Shown: positions 17,575 through 27,776, counted from the stretch's first letter. The stretch is 64,000 bases of DNA from Brevibacillus laterosporus LMG 15441 (GCF_000219535.2 NZ_CP007806.1:1362501-1426500), one strand, 5' to 3'. Notes: generated by a model from the sequence alone, not told the origin. Numbers and translations: made by a program.

Positions 17575-18717
17575 ATGAACTCACACATTTATTTGGATAA
17601 TGCAGCAACGACTCCTGTTCATCCGCAAGTGATAACGGCCATGCAGCCATATTTCTCTGAGGTATATGGAAATCCATCCAGTATTCATGGGTTTGGCCGT
17701 GAAGCACGTAAGGCATTGGAAAAAGCACGGGAAACAATCGCAGACTTTCTCGGGGCTGATCCCAGTCAAATCATTTTTACTAGTGGCGGAACAGAAGCTG
17801 ATAATATGGCATTGATCGGTGGAGCGCTTGCTAATGAACAAAAAGGTAAGCATATTATTACAACTCAGATCGAGCATCACGCGGTATTGCATGCTTGTGA
17901 GCATTTAGAGCGAATGGGATTTGAAGTAACGTATTTACCAGTGGATAAAACGGGAATGGTTAGCCTAGACGATGTTAAAACAGCGATTCGTCCCGATACC
18001 ATTTTGGCTTCTATTATGTATGGAAACAATGAGGTTGGGACAATTCAACCCATTCAAGAAATCGGGAGCTTTTTACAGGAGCAAGGTATTCTATTTCATT
18101 CAGATTGTGTACAAGCCTTTGGTTTATTGCGCATTAAAGCAAATGAGCTACCTGTCGATTTAATTTCGTTATCTGCCCATAAAATCAATGGACCAAAAGG
18201 TGTTGGTGCGTTGTGCATGGGACGTAAAACGACAATTACTCCGTATTTACACGGGGGAGCACAGGAACGTAAGCGACGGGCGGGGACTGAAAATCTCGCT
18301 GGTATTGTAGGGTTTGCTCAAGCAATCGAGCTAATGCGTTCCGATCGGGAAGAGCGTCGACAAAAATATTTAGATATGCGTGAAGCTATGCTACAGGTTT
18401 TTAGGGAAGCAGGTATTGCTTTTGAGGTAAATGGTCATGAGGAACAATTTTTGCCCCACATTTTAAATGTTAGTTTTTTAGGGGTAAATACGGAGACAAT
18501 GCTGTTTAATCTAGATTTGGTTGGTATTGCAGCAGCCAGTGGTTCTGCGTGTACATCAGGCTCGTTGGAGATATCTCATGTGCTTACAGCTATGAATTTG
18601 CCCAAGGAGCGCTCAAATACAGCAATTCGCTTTAGTTTTGGCATGACCAACACAACAGAAGAAGTAATAACAGCAGCTCAAAAAATTGTACAGATCGTAA
18701 AGCGCTTAGTAAAATAA
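17575..18717 (+). CDS. yrvO: Cysteine desulfurase (NifS/IscS family, YrvO-like)
   Basis: A PLP enzyme that removes sulfur from cysteine for thio-modification of tRNA or iron-sulfur assembly. The 380-residue product has YLDNAATTP at the start, the PLP-lysine motif SAHKINGPKGVGAL near residue 202, the HHAVLHACE histidine near residue 102, and the persulfide loop SGSACTSGSLE with the active cysteine near residue 325. ATG 17575 has AGTAGGGGATTAGAAC upstream. In B. subtilis yrvO is followed by mnmA, which uses its sulfur; here a terminator and recD2 follow instead. Confidence 0.94.
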   Translation: MNSHIYLDNAATTPVHPQVITAMQPYFSEVYGNPSSIHGFGREARKALEKARETIADFLGADPSQIIFTSGGTEADNMALIGGALANEQKGKHIITTQIEHHAVLHACEHLERMGFEVTYLPVDKTGMVSLDDVKTAIRPDTILASIMYGNNEVGTIQPIQEIGSFLQEQGILFHSDCVQAFGLLRIKANELPVDLISLSAHKINGPKGVGALCMGRKTTITPYLHGGAQERKRRAGTENLAGIVGFAQAIELMRSDREERRQKYLDMREAMLQVFREAGIAFEVNGHEEQFLPHILNVSFLGVNTETMLFNLDLVGIAAASGSACTSGSLEISHVLTAMNLPKERSNTAIRFSFGMTNTTEEVITAAQKIVQIVKRLVK

Positions 18718-18830
18718 AGAATAAATATACGGTTTGTTATCAGCTTAATTAGTTGTGAAAGGTTTGGAACGCTTGTTCGAATCAAGTTGTCAAAACCCTT
18801 TTCAGCAAAGTACAATAAAGTAGCACACAT

Positions 18831-18862
18831 CCACTATCACATCGGATAGTGGAATTTTTTTT
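18831..18862 (+). terminator. Terminator after the cysteine desulfurase gene
   Basis: CCACTATC (18831-18838) pairs with GATAGTGG (18845-18852), followed by eight T. It overlaps the 5' extension of the recD2 frame, which argues that the true recD2 start lies further downstream. Confidence 0.88.
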
Positions 18863-18974
18863 ACGATGGATCTTTACTAATAAAAAGCTTAATAAAGCAG
18901 TTCAGCTCAAGGCTTTGCTGGGCTCCAGAAGTCTTCCAAAGCAAGGCTTTATAGAAAAAAGGAGGCGTACTACC

Positions 18975-21239
18975 GTGCAACAACAGGCGCTCCCGTTGTT
19001 TCGTGAGACCTATATCCGAGGACAAGTAAAACACGAAATTTTTTATAACGAAGAGAACTGGTATGCCATCATTCGTTTTAAAGTGGAAGAGACAACGGAA
19101 CCGATTAAAGATAAAGAAGTCATTGTTGTAGGGCATTTTCCGCGTCCTCACGAGGATGAGACGTATACCTTTTATGGTGAGTGGAAAGATCATCCTAAAT
19201 ACGGAAAGCAGTATGTGGCTGAACGCTACGAGCGTGAAACACCAAAAACCAAATCGGGTGTTGAAAAGTATTTAGCAAGTGGACTTTTTAGTGGGATTGG
19301 TAAAAAGCTAGCAAAGCGGATCGTGGAACATTTAGGAGTCGATGCACTTACCATCATTGCTGAAAATCCTGACGATTTAGCCGCTATTCCAGGAATCTCT
19401 CCTAAACGCGCTAAGCAAATCTATGAATCCGTCCTAGAGCATCAATCTTTAGAACGTACCATGGTTTTCTTATACGAATTTGGAATTGGCGTTCATTTAG
19501 CTTTACGTATTTATCAAGCCTATAAACATAATACCATGACTGTATTGACAGAAACTCCATATAAGCTGATTGAGGATGTGCAAGGCATCGGGTTTAAACG
19601 TGCAGACGAGATTGCCCTATCCACAGGAATTGCGGCCTCGTCCCAGGAACGAGTGATGGCAGCATGCCTGTATGTTTTACAAGAAGCCGGTTATAGTGAG
19701 GGGCATGTATATTTCCCCCATGAAGAATTAATCGCGCGGGCGATTTCGCTATTAACGGAATGCGGCGGACACGTTTTCGAGGCAGAGGATGTAAAGGGCG
19801 CGATTGAACAATTAGTAATGGATAACAAAGTACACTGGGAGGAAGAGCGTGTTTATCTTCCGTCCTTGTTTTTTGCAGAGATTGGTCTGGCCAAACGACT
19901 TCATTATTTTGCCTCAAGAGAAAATCCTGATAGCTATCCGGCCTCTGAGTTTTACCAAGCGATCGGAAAAGTAGAGGAAGAATTGGGGATTAGCTATGCA
20001 TCTAAACAGAGAGAAGCAGTAGAAAAAGCAATGGATTCGGGACTAATGCTACTGACTGGAGGACCTGGTACGGGTAAAACAACAGTCATTAGGGGAATTT
20101 GCCATGTTTTTGCAAATTTGCAGGGAATTAGTTTAGACATGAAGAAATATGACACACAAGATAATCCTTTTCCTATTTTACTGGTAGCTCCTACTGGTAG
20201 GGCAGCAAAGCGTATGTCTGAGACAACAGGATTGCCAGCGATGACGATTCATCGTCTTCTTGGATGGAAAGGTGAGAGCTTTGAGCACGATCAAGATAAC
20301 CCGGTTCGCGGCAAAATGATTATTATTGATGAAATGTCGATGGTAGACGTTTGGCTAGCCAATCAGTTATTCCGCTGTCTCCCGAAGGATATAAATGTTG
20401 TGATGGTAGGAGACCCTGATCAATTGCCTTCTGTGGGTCCAGGAAATGTTTTGTTTGATATGCTGGAGTCCAATGTGATTCCGGTTGTCCAATTGACGGA
20501 GATTTATCGGCAGGCAGAGGAATCCTCCATTATTCGATTAGCTCATGACATTCGGGCGGGAAAAGTACCACAAGATTTACTTGCTCCAACCCAGGATCGG
20601 AGATTTTTCACAACTTCGCCACAAAATGTTGTTGAAGTTGTGAAACAAATCTGCTCCAGTTCCGTAAATAAAGGATATACAGCAAAAGATATACAGGTTC
20701 TTGCCCCCGTCTACAAAGGGGTAGCTGGTGTAAATCACATCAATGAAGAGCTACAGCTTCTATTCAACCCGCCTTCGGATCAGAAGCGGGAGGTAACCTT
20801 TGGTGAAACGGTTTTTCGGGTAAAAGACAAGGTACTTCAATTGGTAAATAATGCGGACGAGCAGGTATTCAACGGAGACATGGGTGAAGTTGTTGCTATA
20901 TTTCGTCCTACAGAAAATGAGGAAAATGAAGAGCAGCTAGTGGTGTCCTTTGAAGGACGAGAGGTTGTATATCGTCGATCACAGTATCACCAGCTTACTC
21001 TGGCTTACTGTTGCTCGGTGCACAAATCACAAGGCAGTGAATTTCCAATTGTTATTTTACCTTTAGTGCGTAACTATTATCGTATGTTACGCAGAAAATT
21101 AATTTACACGGGTGTAACACGTAGCAAGTCATTTTTGCTAATGTGTGGCGATCCAGATGCTTTTCGCATTGCGGTGCAAAATGATGAGGAAGGAATTCGT
21201 TATAGCTACTTGCAAGATCGGCTACGTTTGTACGGATAA
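18975..21239 (+). CDS. recD2: ATP-dependent DNA helicase RecD2
   Basis: RecD2 (YrrC-like) is a 5' to 3' superfamily 1B helicase found without RecBC, involved in repair and fork progress. The 754-residue product has the long N-terminal region with helix-hairpin-helix-like segments (FSGIGKKLAKRIVEHLG, AIPGISPKRAKQI), Walker A LTGGPGTGKTTVIRG, Walker B MIIIDEMSMVDV, MVGDPDQLPSVGPGNVL, and C-terminal CSVHKSQGSEFPIVILP. GTG 18975 follows AAAAGGAGG; the open frame runs back to 18849 but through a terminator. Confidence 0.94.
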   Translation: MQQQALPLFRETYIRGQVKHEIFYNEENWYAIIRFKVEETTEPIKDKEVIVVGHFPRPHEDETYTFYGEWKDHPKYGKQYVAERYERETPKTKSGVEKYLASGLFSGIGKKLAKRIVEHLGVDALTIIAENPDDLAAIPGISPKRAKQIYESVLEHQSLERTMVFLYEFGIGVHLALRIYQAYKHNTMTVLTETPYKLIEDVQGIGFKRADEIALSTGIAASSQERVMAACLYVLQEAGYSEGHVYFPHEELIARAISLLTECGGHVFEAEDVKGAIEQLVMDNKVHWEEERVYLPSLFFAEIGLAKRLHYFASRENPDSYPASEFYQAIGKVEEELGISYASKQREAVEKAMDSGLMLLTGGPGTGKTTVIRGICHVFANLQGISLDMKKYDTQDNPFPILLVAPTGRAAKRMSETTGLPAMTIHRLLGWKGESFEHDQDNPVRGKMIIIDEMSMVDVWLANQLFRCLPKDINVVMVGDPDQLPSVGPGNVLFDMLESNVIPVVQLTEIYRQAEESSIIRLAHDIRAGKVPQDLLAPTQDRRFFTTSPQNVVEVVKQICSSSVNKGYTAKDIQVLAPVYKGVAGVNHINEELQLLFNPPSDQKREVTFGETVFRVKDKVLQLVNNADEQVFNGDMGEVVAIFRPTENEENEEQLVVSFEGREVVYRRSQYHQLTLAYCCSVHKSQGSEFPIVILPLVRNYYRMLRRKLIYTGVTRSKSFLLMCGDPDAFRIAVQNDEEGIRYSYLQDRLRLYG

Positions 21240-21324
21240 AGGAAGGTTTGGTTTAGGTGGAACAGTTTTGGCAGGATATAAGGGCATCTCAACCGCAATA
21301 CTAACATAACGGGAGGAGATGCCC

Positions 21325-21825
21325 ATGAAGAGAGCATTGGACGTAGTAGGCTTGCCAGTTTTGGCCATGAACACCGGCGAAGAAATTGGGATTGTCCGAG
21401 ATATCCTCTGTGATCTTCACTTGCAAGTCATTGGTCTGGTTTTACAAGAAGCAGGCTGGTTCCAGCAGGGACGCTATATTCATTCCAACCATATCGGTAC
21501 AATCGGGGACGATTTCATCACTGTAGAGGACAAGAACGTTGTGACCTCAATGCGCCATCTAGATACGAATCAAATGTTCTGCCTATTTACAGGTGAGCAT
21601 GCACTAAAAGGAAAACAAGCTGTAACAGAGACCGGTGCTTGGCTAGGAAAAGTGGAAGATGTTTATTTTTCTGTTGACTGGGAAAGGATGGTAGGGTACG
21701 AGTTATCGGACGGTTGGATTGCCGATATTACCGAAGGACGCAAGCGAATTAATGCGGCATCGCCTGTATCAATCGGAAACGAACACCTTATTATCCCTAT
21801 GCACACCGGATTTAAGGCGCATTAG
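21325..21825 (+). CDS. PRC-barrel protein, YrrD-like
   Basis: The 166-residue product contains two PRC-barrel-like segments (PVLAMNTGEEIGIVRDILCD near residue 12 and TETGAWLGKVEDVYFSVDWERMVGYELS near residue 100), a small beta-barrel fold used in RNA processing factors and photosynthetic reaction centres. B. subtilis YrrD occupies the same genomic place after recD2. Its role is not established. ATG 21325 is well spaced from GGGAGGAG; ATG 21319 is too close to it. Confidence 0.75.
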   Translation: MKRALDVVGLPVLAMNTGEEIGIVRDILCDLHLQVIGLVLQEAGWFQQGRYIHSNHIGTIGDDFITVEDKNVVTSMRHLDTNQMFCLFTGEHALKGKQAVTETGAWLGKVEDVYFSVDWERMVGYELSDGWIADITEGRKRINAASPVSIGNEHLIIPMHTGFKAH

Positions 21826-21845
21826 CGTTTAGGAGGTTAATTTGC

Positions 21846-22043
21846 ATGATGACGTGCCCCAATTGTTCATCAAAAGATATTGGTAAAATTGGAACGAATC
21901 AGTACTACTGCTGGAATTGTTATGTTGAGATGAGTATGTCTGGAGACCAGATTTCTTCTATTTATCAGGTAGAAGAAGACGGTTCATTAGAATCGTTAAA
22001 TGACTTGTTCTTAGATGACCAAGAGCTAAGAGCGCAAGCGTAA
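21846..22043 (+). CDS. Small zinc-ribbon protein of 65 residues
   Basis: Two CxxC pairs (CPNC near residue 4 and CWNC near residue 24) predict one zinc ribbon, followed by an acidic C-terminal tail. AGGAGG at 21831-21836 stands nine bases before ATG 21846; a second ATG at 21849 is possible. It lies 21 bp after the PRC-barrel gene and 43 bp before another small gene, suggesting a three-gene unit. The function is unknown. Confidence 0.7.
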   Translation: MMTCPNCSSKDIGKIGTNQYYCWNCYVEMSMSGDQISSIYQVEEDGSLESLNDLFLDDQELRAQA

Positions 22044-22085
22044 CACCTCAATCTTACCCCATGAGAATCTGAAGGAGGCTGCTAA

Positions 22086-22259
22086 ATGAGACGCGGAATT
22101 TTTCGAACTTTGATCATGAGTGGGATCGTAGCTGCTATTGGATATTTGATGAGGTCTAAGCGGAGTCAAAAATTCTTTAGCGGATGGGGAAAAATGAAGT
22201 TTTCCCAGCGAGATATTCAGAGACTAGGTCGTTTTGTGAAGCGTTCGTTTGCACGTTAA
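22086..22259 (+). CDS. Small very basic protein of 57 residues with one hydrophobic segment
   Basis: GAAGGAGG at 22072-22079 precedes ATG 22086. The product starts MRRGIFRTL, has one short hydrophobic stretch (IMSGIVAAIGYLM), and then a Lys/Arg-rich tail ending FVKRSFAR. This is the layout of a small membrane-anchored or amphipathic protein; B. subtilis has a comparable small gene (yrzQ) at this place, but I cannot confirm homology. Confidence 0.6.
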   Translation: MRRGIFRTLIMSGIVAAIGYLMRSKRSQKFFSGWGKMKFSQRDIQRLGRFVKRSFAR

Positions 22260-22327
22260 TCCTCTATTCAAACTGGAATGCATGCAATGTGTGGCAGTAG
22301 ATTTTTACCCATAGAAAAAAGGGATGA

Positions 22328-22370
22328 AAAGCAACCTGTTTCCTTAGATGGAGCAGGTTGCTTTATTTTT
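22328..22370 (+). terminator. Terminator before the AI-2E family gene
   Basis: AAAGCAACCTG (22328-22338) pairs with CAGGTTGCTTT (22354-22364), followed by ATTTTT. It closes the PRC-barrel/zinc-ribbon unit. Confidence 0.87.
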
Positions 22371-22460
22371 GGATTCAAATAACAGCACTCCCGCATTTTT
22401 CCTCTCTATTTCGCACATCCTACCAAAAGGAGTTTTTAGCGAGGATATGGGGGATATGCC

Positions 22461-23549
22461 ATGGAACAACTGACAAAACAACCAACACCGCAACAAAAAC
22501 GCTATCGTTTTTATCATATCGCTGTGTCAATTATCTTATTGCTCATTATAGCTAATCTTTTTGTGTTGCTGCGCCCTGCATTGAAGCCTCTGTATTTTTT
22601 GATTGAAGAGGTAACTCTTCCATTTTTTGTGGGGCTTATTATAGCTTATTTGCTGCATCCTGTCGTTGCGAGTTTAGAAAAAAGGAAGGTACCGCGCTTA
22701 GCGGCTCTTCTTTTGATTTATTTGGGGTTCGTACTGCTAGTAGTCATTACTGTGATGAATGCAATTCCGGTTTTTACGAAACAAATGATAGAACTATCAG
22801 ACGATCTGCCCCGTTTAACGAGCTGGTATGAGACATGGATACAGGAGTGGGAGGCACATAAATATTTCTTGCCGGATAGTATCCAGCATGGTGTCGATCG
22901 GGCTATCATTCAATCGCAGGAAAAAATGTCGCGGGATATCTCTTCGTTTGTGGATGGCGCTAAAAAAACGCTGGGAAAGGTGCTGGGGTATGCAGTTGTT
23001 CCCTTTATTGCATTTTATCTATTAAAAGATATGAAAGAAATTCATCGGAGTCTGATCTTATGGGTCCCGCGGAGGTTCCGTCAACAAACCCAAGTAGCCT
23101 TACGAGATATTAACGATTCACTGGGAAAATATATTCATGGACAAATGGTTGTGTCTCTCATAGTAGGAGTGCTGGTTTTTATTGGATACTGGGCAATTAA
23201 GATGCCCTATCCATTTGTCTTAGCTTGCTTTGTGGCTTTAACCAACATTATTCCCTTTATTGGGCCCTTGATTGGTGCTGTGCCTGCGTTGCTGATTGCC
23301 CTTACGATTTCTACTAAACAAGCCTTATTTGTTATAGGCATAAACTTAGTCATACAAATCATTGAGGGGAATATCATTTCGCCCAATATTGTGGGAAAAA
23401 CACTTCATCTTCATCCGCTTACGATTATTTTTGCTTTGCTTGCAGGGGAAGCGATCGCAGGAGTGGTCGGGATGATCTTGGCTGTACCCGTACTCGCTGT
23501 ACTAAAAGTGATCATTCAACGCGTTATTTTGATTCGAACTCAAAGTTGA
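22461..23549 (+). CDS. AI-2E family transporter (YrrI-like permease)
   Basis: The 362-residue membrane protein has about eight helices in the PerM/AI-2E exporter arrangement: two helices near residues 20-60, a helix near 78-100, a soluble segment near 105-150 and a C-terminal cluster of helices containing the family hallmark FIGPLIGAVPALLIAL and NIVGKTLHLHPLTIIFALLAGEAIAGVVGM. The substrate is unknown in most members; some act as Na+/H+ antiporters. ATG 22461 follows GCGAGGATATGGGGGATATGCC. Its stop codon lies inside the alaS promoter. Confidence 0.85.
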   Translation: MEQLTKQPTPQQKRYRFYHIAVSIILLLIIANLFVLLRPALKPLYFLIEEVTLPFFVGLIIAYLLHPVVASLEKRKVPRLAALLLIYLGFVLLVVITVMNAIPVFTKQMIELSDDLPRLTSWYETWIQEWEAHKYFLPDSIQHGVDRAIIQSQEKMSRDISSFVDGAKKTLGKVLGYAVVPFIAFYLLKDMKEIHRSLILWVPRRFRQQTQVALRDINDSLGKYIHGQMVVSLIVGVLVFIGYWAIKMPYPFVLACFVALTNIIPFIGPLIGAVPALLIALTISTKQALFVIGINLVIQIIEGNIISPNIVGKTLHLHPLTIIFALLAGEAIAGVVGMILAVPVLAVLKVIIQRVILIRTQS

Positions 23550-23575
23550 CATGACTTAGAAAAAAACACTATAAT
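23546..23575 (+). promoter_or_regulatory. Strong SigA-type promoter of alaS
   Basis: Perfect TTGACA at 23546-23551, an 18-base spacer and perfect TATAAT at 23570-23575. The -35 box overlaps the stop codon of the preceding gene. A transcript from near 23582 would carry the T-box leader. Confidence 0.88.
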
Positions 23576-23581
23576 GACGTT

Positions 23582-23880
23582 GAAACGTTATTCACTAAAA
23601 CCAATTATATAGCGACTAGATCGTTGATGGAACGAGTAGGTTGCACCCTTTTCCAAGAGAGGACGCTCCCTGGCTGAAAGAGCATCCAAAAGAAGGACAA
23701 CCGAAGGCTACTCCGAAGACCGGAAAAAACCGGCGGCAGGACCCCGTTATGGTCATGAAAGCGACAGATTCTCTCATAAGAAAAGCGCTGTTTCAGTGTT
23801 GGAGAATGAGAGTTCTGTAAGCAGGGTGGTACCGCGAGACAATAGCTCTCGTCCCTGAGGGGATGAGGGCTTTTTTTATT
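23582..23880 (+). promoter_or_regulatory. T-box leader of alaS with an Ala (GCT) specifier
   Basis: The T-box sequence AGCAGGGTGGTACCGCGAG lies near 23820, followed by a terminator stem (CTCTCGTCCCTGAGG ... ATGAGGGC) with a seven-T run ending near 23877. Upstream stem I includes the GGCTGAAAGAGC apical region near 23672, and GAAG-GCT-ACTCC puts an Ala codon GCT in the specifier position at 23707-23709. Uncharged tRNA-Ala is expected to stabilise the antiterminator. Confidence 0.9.
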
Positions 23881-23981
23881 TGTCTTCTAAAGGTAAGCAA
23901 ATGTATACAAAGACGATGGTGGACCGAATGAAAAAGAAGTTGGTCATTCCCTCGTGTTGAAAAATAAAGGAGGAAAACAGC

Positions 23982-26633
23982 ATGAAGAAGTTGACAGGTA
24001 ATCAGGTTCGTCAAATGTATTTAGATTTCTTTGTGAGCAAAGGACATCGAATTGAACCAAGCGCATCTTTAGTACCGGTGGATGACCCATCTTTGTTGTG
24101 GATTAATAGTGGGGTAGCTACGTTAAAGAAATATTTTGATGGACGAATTATCCCTGAGAATCCACGCATTACGAATGCCCAAAAATCCATTCGTACAAAT
24201 GACATTGAAAACGTAGGACGTACAGCGCGTCATCATACCTTCTTTGAGATGCTGGGTAACTTCTCTATCGGGGACTATTTTAAAGTGGAATCCATTCATT
24301 GGGCATGGGAGTTCTTGACAAGTCCTGAATGGATTGGTTTTGACCCAGAAAAATTGTCGGTTACCATACATCCTGAAGATGATGAAGCATTTGAAATTTG
24401 GAATAAGGAAATTGGCATACCAGAAGAGAGAATTATTCGTCTAGAGGGTAACTTCTGGGATATCGGAGAAGGTCCGAGCGGTCCGAACACGGAGATTTTC
24501 TATGATCGCGGTGAAGCATTTGGGAATGACCCAAGCGATCCAGAATTATATCCTGGTGGGGAGAATGAACGTTATTTAGAAGTATGGAATCTAGTATTCT
24601 CCCAATTTAACCATAATCCTGATGGTACGTATACTCCATTGCCTAAGAAAAATATTGATACAGGTATGGGCTTGGAGCGTATGGTTTCTATTATCCAAAA
24701 TGTTGATAACAACTATGAAACAGACCTGTTATTTCCGTTAATTGAACAGACGAGCCAAATTTCAGGTGTATCTTACAAAACCAATGATGAGCTGGATGTA
24801 GCACTAAAAGTAATTGCAGATCACGTGCGTACAGTTACGTTTGCTATTGGAGATGGGGCTTTGCCTTCGAATGAAGGCCGCGGTTACGTGCTTCGTCGCT
24901 TGCTTCGCCGTGCTGTTCGCATGGGTAAAATGCTTGGAATTCAGAAGCCATTCTTGTACACATTGACCAAAACAGTTGGCGATATGATGGGAGAATTTTA
25001 CCCAGAAGTGGTTCAAAAACGTGACTTTATCGAACGTGTAATTCGTGCTGAGGAAGAACGCTTCCATGAAACATTGGAGGAAGGCTTGTCCATTTTAGAG
25101 GGTATGGTAACAGCTACAAAGGCTTCTGGTGGCAACCAGCTAAGCGGTCAGGATACCTTTAAATTGTACGACACATACGGCTTCCCGGTTGACTTGACAG
25201 AGGATTTCGCAATGGAGCATGGTCTTTCTGTAGATCGCGATGGCTTCGAACAGGCAATGGAAGAGCAACGTGAACGCGCTCGTGCAGCTCGTCAGGATGT
25301 AGACAGCATGCAGACGCAGGGCGGGGCATTGTCGGAATTAACAGTAGCAAGTGAATTTATCGGGTATACAACATTGTCTACTGACGCTAAAGTTGAGGCA
25401 ATTATTATTGACAATCAGCTTGTAAAAGAAGCACAAGAGGGTGTTACCTGCCAAGTGGTACTCGATCGTACACCTTTCTACGCAGAGAGCGGCGGGCAGA
25501 TTAATGATGAGGGAACTTTGACAGCAGATACGGTTAAAGCACGCGTGATTGACGTACAAAAAGGGCCTCATGGTCAAAACGTTCATCAGGTACTAATTGA
25601 AGCTGGTACATTACATGTAGGAGATCAGGTTGCGGCTGAGGTAGACCAACAAGGACGCAACGCTACGATTAAAAACCATACAGCAACGCATTTGTTGCAC
25701 CAAGCTCTAAAAGATGTTCTAGGAACACATGTCAATCAAGCAGGTTCTTTGGTATCTCCTGAGCGACTTCGCTTTGACTTTACACATATCAGCTCCATTA
25801 CAGCGGAAGAGCTGGAGCGTATCGAACAAATCGTGAATGAGCAAATTTGGAGTAACTTAGCTGTAAGCATTTCGAACATGAAGATTGCTGAGGCCAAAGA
25901 ATTGGGTGCGATGGCGCTCTTTGGCGAAAAGTATGGAGACATTGTGCGTGTAGTTAATGTTGAGGGCTTCAGCATTGAGCTGTGCGGTGGTTGCCATGTA
26001 GGAAATACAGCAGAGATCGGTCTCTTTAAAATTTTAAGCGAGAGCGGCATTGGGGCTGGCACACGCCGTATTGAAGCAGTGACAGGTCGCGGTGCTTATC
26101 AATATTTAAATCAACAGCTAACCACACTAAAAGAAGTGGCACAAGCGGTTAAGTCACCACAGTTGCATGAAACTCCTGCTCGCGTAGAAGGCGTATTAGC
26201 TCAATTGAAGGAATCACAGCGCGAAGCTGAGTCACTACGTACAAAATTGGGCAATATTGAAGCAGGAACTCTCACAGAGCAGGTACAAGAAATTAAGGGC
26301 GTAAAGCTTTTGGCTACTCAAGTATCTGCAACGGATATGGACAACCTTCGCGGTATGGTCGATGAGCTTAAAAATAAACTAGGCTCTGCTGTAATTGTCC
26401 TTGGTTCGGTTGAAGGCGATAAGGTAAACATAGTAGCTGGTGTGACCAAAGACTTGATGAGTCAAGGATTCCATGCTGGTAAAATCGTCAAGGAAGTTGC
26501 TACACGTTGCGGCGGTGGCGGTGGCGGTCGCCCTGATATGGCACAAGCGGGTGGTAAGGAACCTGCTAAGTTAGGCGAAGCACTTTCTATTGTTGCAAGT
26601 GTAGTCGAAGGACAGGCGGTTGCAAACCAATAG
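23982..26633 (+). CDS. alaS: Alanyl-tRNA synthetase
   Basis: The 883-residue protein has the class II catalytic domain with motif 2 [30 protein letters not shown] split over residues 66-95, an editing domain with the zinc ligands HTATHLLH and CGGCHVGNT near residues 565-670, and a C-terminal DHHA1/C-Ala domain with [17 protein letters not shown] near residue 845. ATG 23982 follows AAAGGAGGAAAACAGC. It is a single-gene unit under T-box control, and has a weak terminator downstream. Confidence 0.97.
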   Translation: MKKLTGNQVRQMYLDFFVSKGHRIEPSASLVPVDDPSLLWINSGVATLKKYFDGRIIPENPRITNAQKSIRTNDIENVGRTARHHTFFEMLGNFSIGDYFKVESIHWAWEFLTSPEWIGFDPEKLSVTIHPEDDEAFEIWNKEIGIPEERIIRLEGNFWDIGEGPSGPNTEIFYDRGEAFGNDPSDPELYPGGENERYLEVWNLVFSQFNHNPDGTYTPLPKKNIDTGMGLERMVSIIQNVDNNYETDLLFPLIEQTSQISGVSYKTNDELDVALKVIADHVRTVTFAIGDGALPSNEGRGYVLRRLLRRAVRMGKMLGIQKPFLYTLTKTVGDMMGEFYPEVVQKRDFIERVIRAEEERFHETLEEGLSILEGMVTATKASGGNQLSGQDTFKLYDTYGFPVDLTEDFAMEHGLSVDRDGFEQAMEEQRERARAARQDVDSMQTQGGALSELTVASEFIGYTTLSTDAKVEAIIIDNQLVKEAQEGVTCQVVLDRTPFYAESGGQINDEGTLTADTVKARVIDVQKGPHGQNVHQVLIEAGTLHVGDQVAAEVDQQGRNATIKNHTATHLLHQALKDVLGTHVNQAGSLVSPERLRFDFTHISSITAEELERIEQIVNEQIWSNLAVSISNMKIAEAKELGAMALFGEKYGDIVRVVNVEGFSIELCGGCHVGNTAEIGLFKILSESGIGAGTRRIEAVTGRGAYQYLNQQLTTLKEVAQAVKSPQLHETPARVEGVLAQLKESQREAESLRTKLGNIEAGTLTEQVQEIKGVKLLATQVSATDMDNLRGMVDELKNKLGSAVIVLGSVEGDKVNIVAGVTKDLMSQGFHAGKIVKEVATRCGGGGGGRPDMAQAGGKEPAKLGEALSIVASVVEGQAVANQ

Positions 26634-26669
26634 GTAAAACGTCTACAATATAAAGTAACAAGGTGAACT

Positions 26670-26705
26670 GGATTCATTCGCTTTGCGGGTGAATCCTTTG
26701 CCTTT
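26670..26705 (+). terminator. Probable terminator after alaS
   Basis: GGATTCA (26670-26676) pairs with TGAATCC (26690-26696); the following TTTGCCTTT is a weak T-tract. Confidence 0.5.
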
Positions 26706-26782
26706 CCGAGAAACACGAAAAGTGAGTTACTCATTATATACTTATAATAGGCTCATTTTTAAATAAAGCGAGGTGTTAGGCT

Positions 26783-27043
26783 ATGTCTATGGACAATACC
26801 ATGAAGTTTAGCGCTCCAAAGGAAGCAAGTGAAGCTGAAGTACGTGCCACTTTGGAAGAAGTATATAGCGCTCTACAAGAAAAAGGCTATAATCCGATTA
26901 CACAGATTGTAGGATACCTATTATCAGGAGATCCTGCATTTATTCCTCGCCATAACAATGCTCGCAGTTTGATTGGTAAAATTGAACGCGACAAGCTAAT
27001 TGAAGAAATGGTGAAAGCTTACTTGTCACCAAAAGGTTCATAA
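26783..27043 (+). CDS. ireB: IreB family regulatory phosphoprotein (YrzL-like)
   Basis: An 86-residue protein of the DUF965/IreB family, in which the Enterococcus member is a phosphorylation target of the IreK kinase and influences cephalosporin resistance. The family core [36 protein letters not shown] and the [21 protein letters not shown] stretch are intact, with two threonines in the N-terminal region. It heads the ireB-ruvX-yrzB cluster conserved in Bacillota, with gaps of 17 and 5 bp. ATG 26783 is preceded by AGGTG. Confidence 0.9.
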   Translation: MSMDNTMKFSAPKEASEAEVRATLEEVYSALQEKGYNPITQIVGYLLSGDPAFIPRHNNARSLIGKIERDKLIEEMVKAYLSPKGS

Positions 27044-27060
27044 CATCATAGGAGATAATT

Positions 27061-27474
27061 ATGCGAATACTTGGATTGGATGTGGGTGAAAAGACCATAG
27101 GCGTCGCAATAAGCGATGAGCTAGGTTGGACCGCTCAAGGAATCGAAACGATTAGACGCTCGTCCAAAGAAAATGATTTTGGGCGTATCGAAGAATGGAT
27201 TGCGACGTACCAAGTACAAGCATTTGTGGTCGGTCTGCCGAAGAATATGAATGGCACGATTGGCCCTAAGGGTGAATACTGTCAAGCTTTTGCTGAGCAA
27301 CTGAAGGAGCGGACAGGGTTGCCCGTTCATCTCTGGGATGAGCGATTGACGACGATGGCAGCGGAGAAAATGTTAATATCGGCTGATGTGAGTCGTCAAA
27401 AGCGCAAGAAAGTGATTGATAAAATGGCAGCCGTACTCATCCTTCAGGGGTATTTGGATGCTAATTCGAGGTGA
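27061..27474 (+). CDS. ruvX: Putative pre-16S rRNA nuclease / Holliday junction resolvase-like RuvX
   Basis: YqgF/RuvX proteins have an RNase H fold and process the 5' end of pre-16S rRNA in E. coli; earlier work proposed resolvase activity. The 137-residue product has the catalytic aspartate in [16 protein letters not shown] at the start, [10 protein letters not shown] near residue 57, [15 protein letters not shown] near residue 95 and the final acidic motif [21 protein letters not shown] 27061 follows AGGAGATAATT. Confidence 0.93.
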   Translation: MRILGLDVGEKTIGVAISDELGWTAQGIETIRRSSKENDFGRIEEWIATYQVQAFVVGLPKNMNGTIGPKGEYCQAFAEQLKERTGLPVHLWDERLTTMAAEKMLISADVSRQKRKKVIDKMAAVLILQGYLDANSR

Positions 27475-27479
27475 AAACA

Positions 27480-27776
27480 ATGAGTGAAGACATGCAAAAT
27501 GACTATGAAGTAGGCGACGTGATCGCATTGGTGGAGGAAGGAGAAGACGATTCAGCTACCCGTGATTTCCGCATTATGTACATCCTAGAAGTGGAAGACC
27601 GTAATTATTTAGTTTTAGTTCCGGTTGATCAGGAAGATGACGAGGAATATGAAGTTCATTTCTTGCGCTATGATGGAAGCGACATTCTTGAGCCGATTGA
27701 AGATGATGCTGAATGGGATGCTGTAGAAGCTACCTTTGAAACATTGATCGACGAATTGGAAAGCGAAGAGAACTAG
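27480..27776 (+). CDS. DUF1292 acidic protein (YrzB-like)
   Basis: A 98-residue, strongly acidic soluble protein (many Asp and Glu, ending ELESEEN) of the DUF1292 family, which follows ruvX throughout Bacillota. Its function is unknown. ATG 27480 starts five bases after the ruvX stop and is preceded by CGAGGTGAAAACA; a GTG at 27471 is in frame. Tight spacing suggests one transcript with ireB and ruvX, ended by the hairpin downstream. Confidence 0.85.
   Translation: MSEDMQNDYEVGDVIALVEEGEDDSATRDFRIMYILEVEDRNYLVLVPVDQEDDEEYEVHFLRYDGSDILEPIEDDAEWDAVEATFETLIDELESEEN

Noticed and set aside
18849-18974. N-terminal extension of RecD2
   Set aside because: It would begin inside the T-run of the preceding terminator; a GTG at 18975 with AAAAGGAGG is better.
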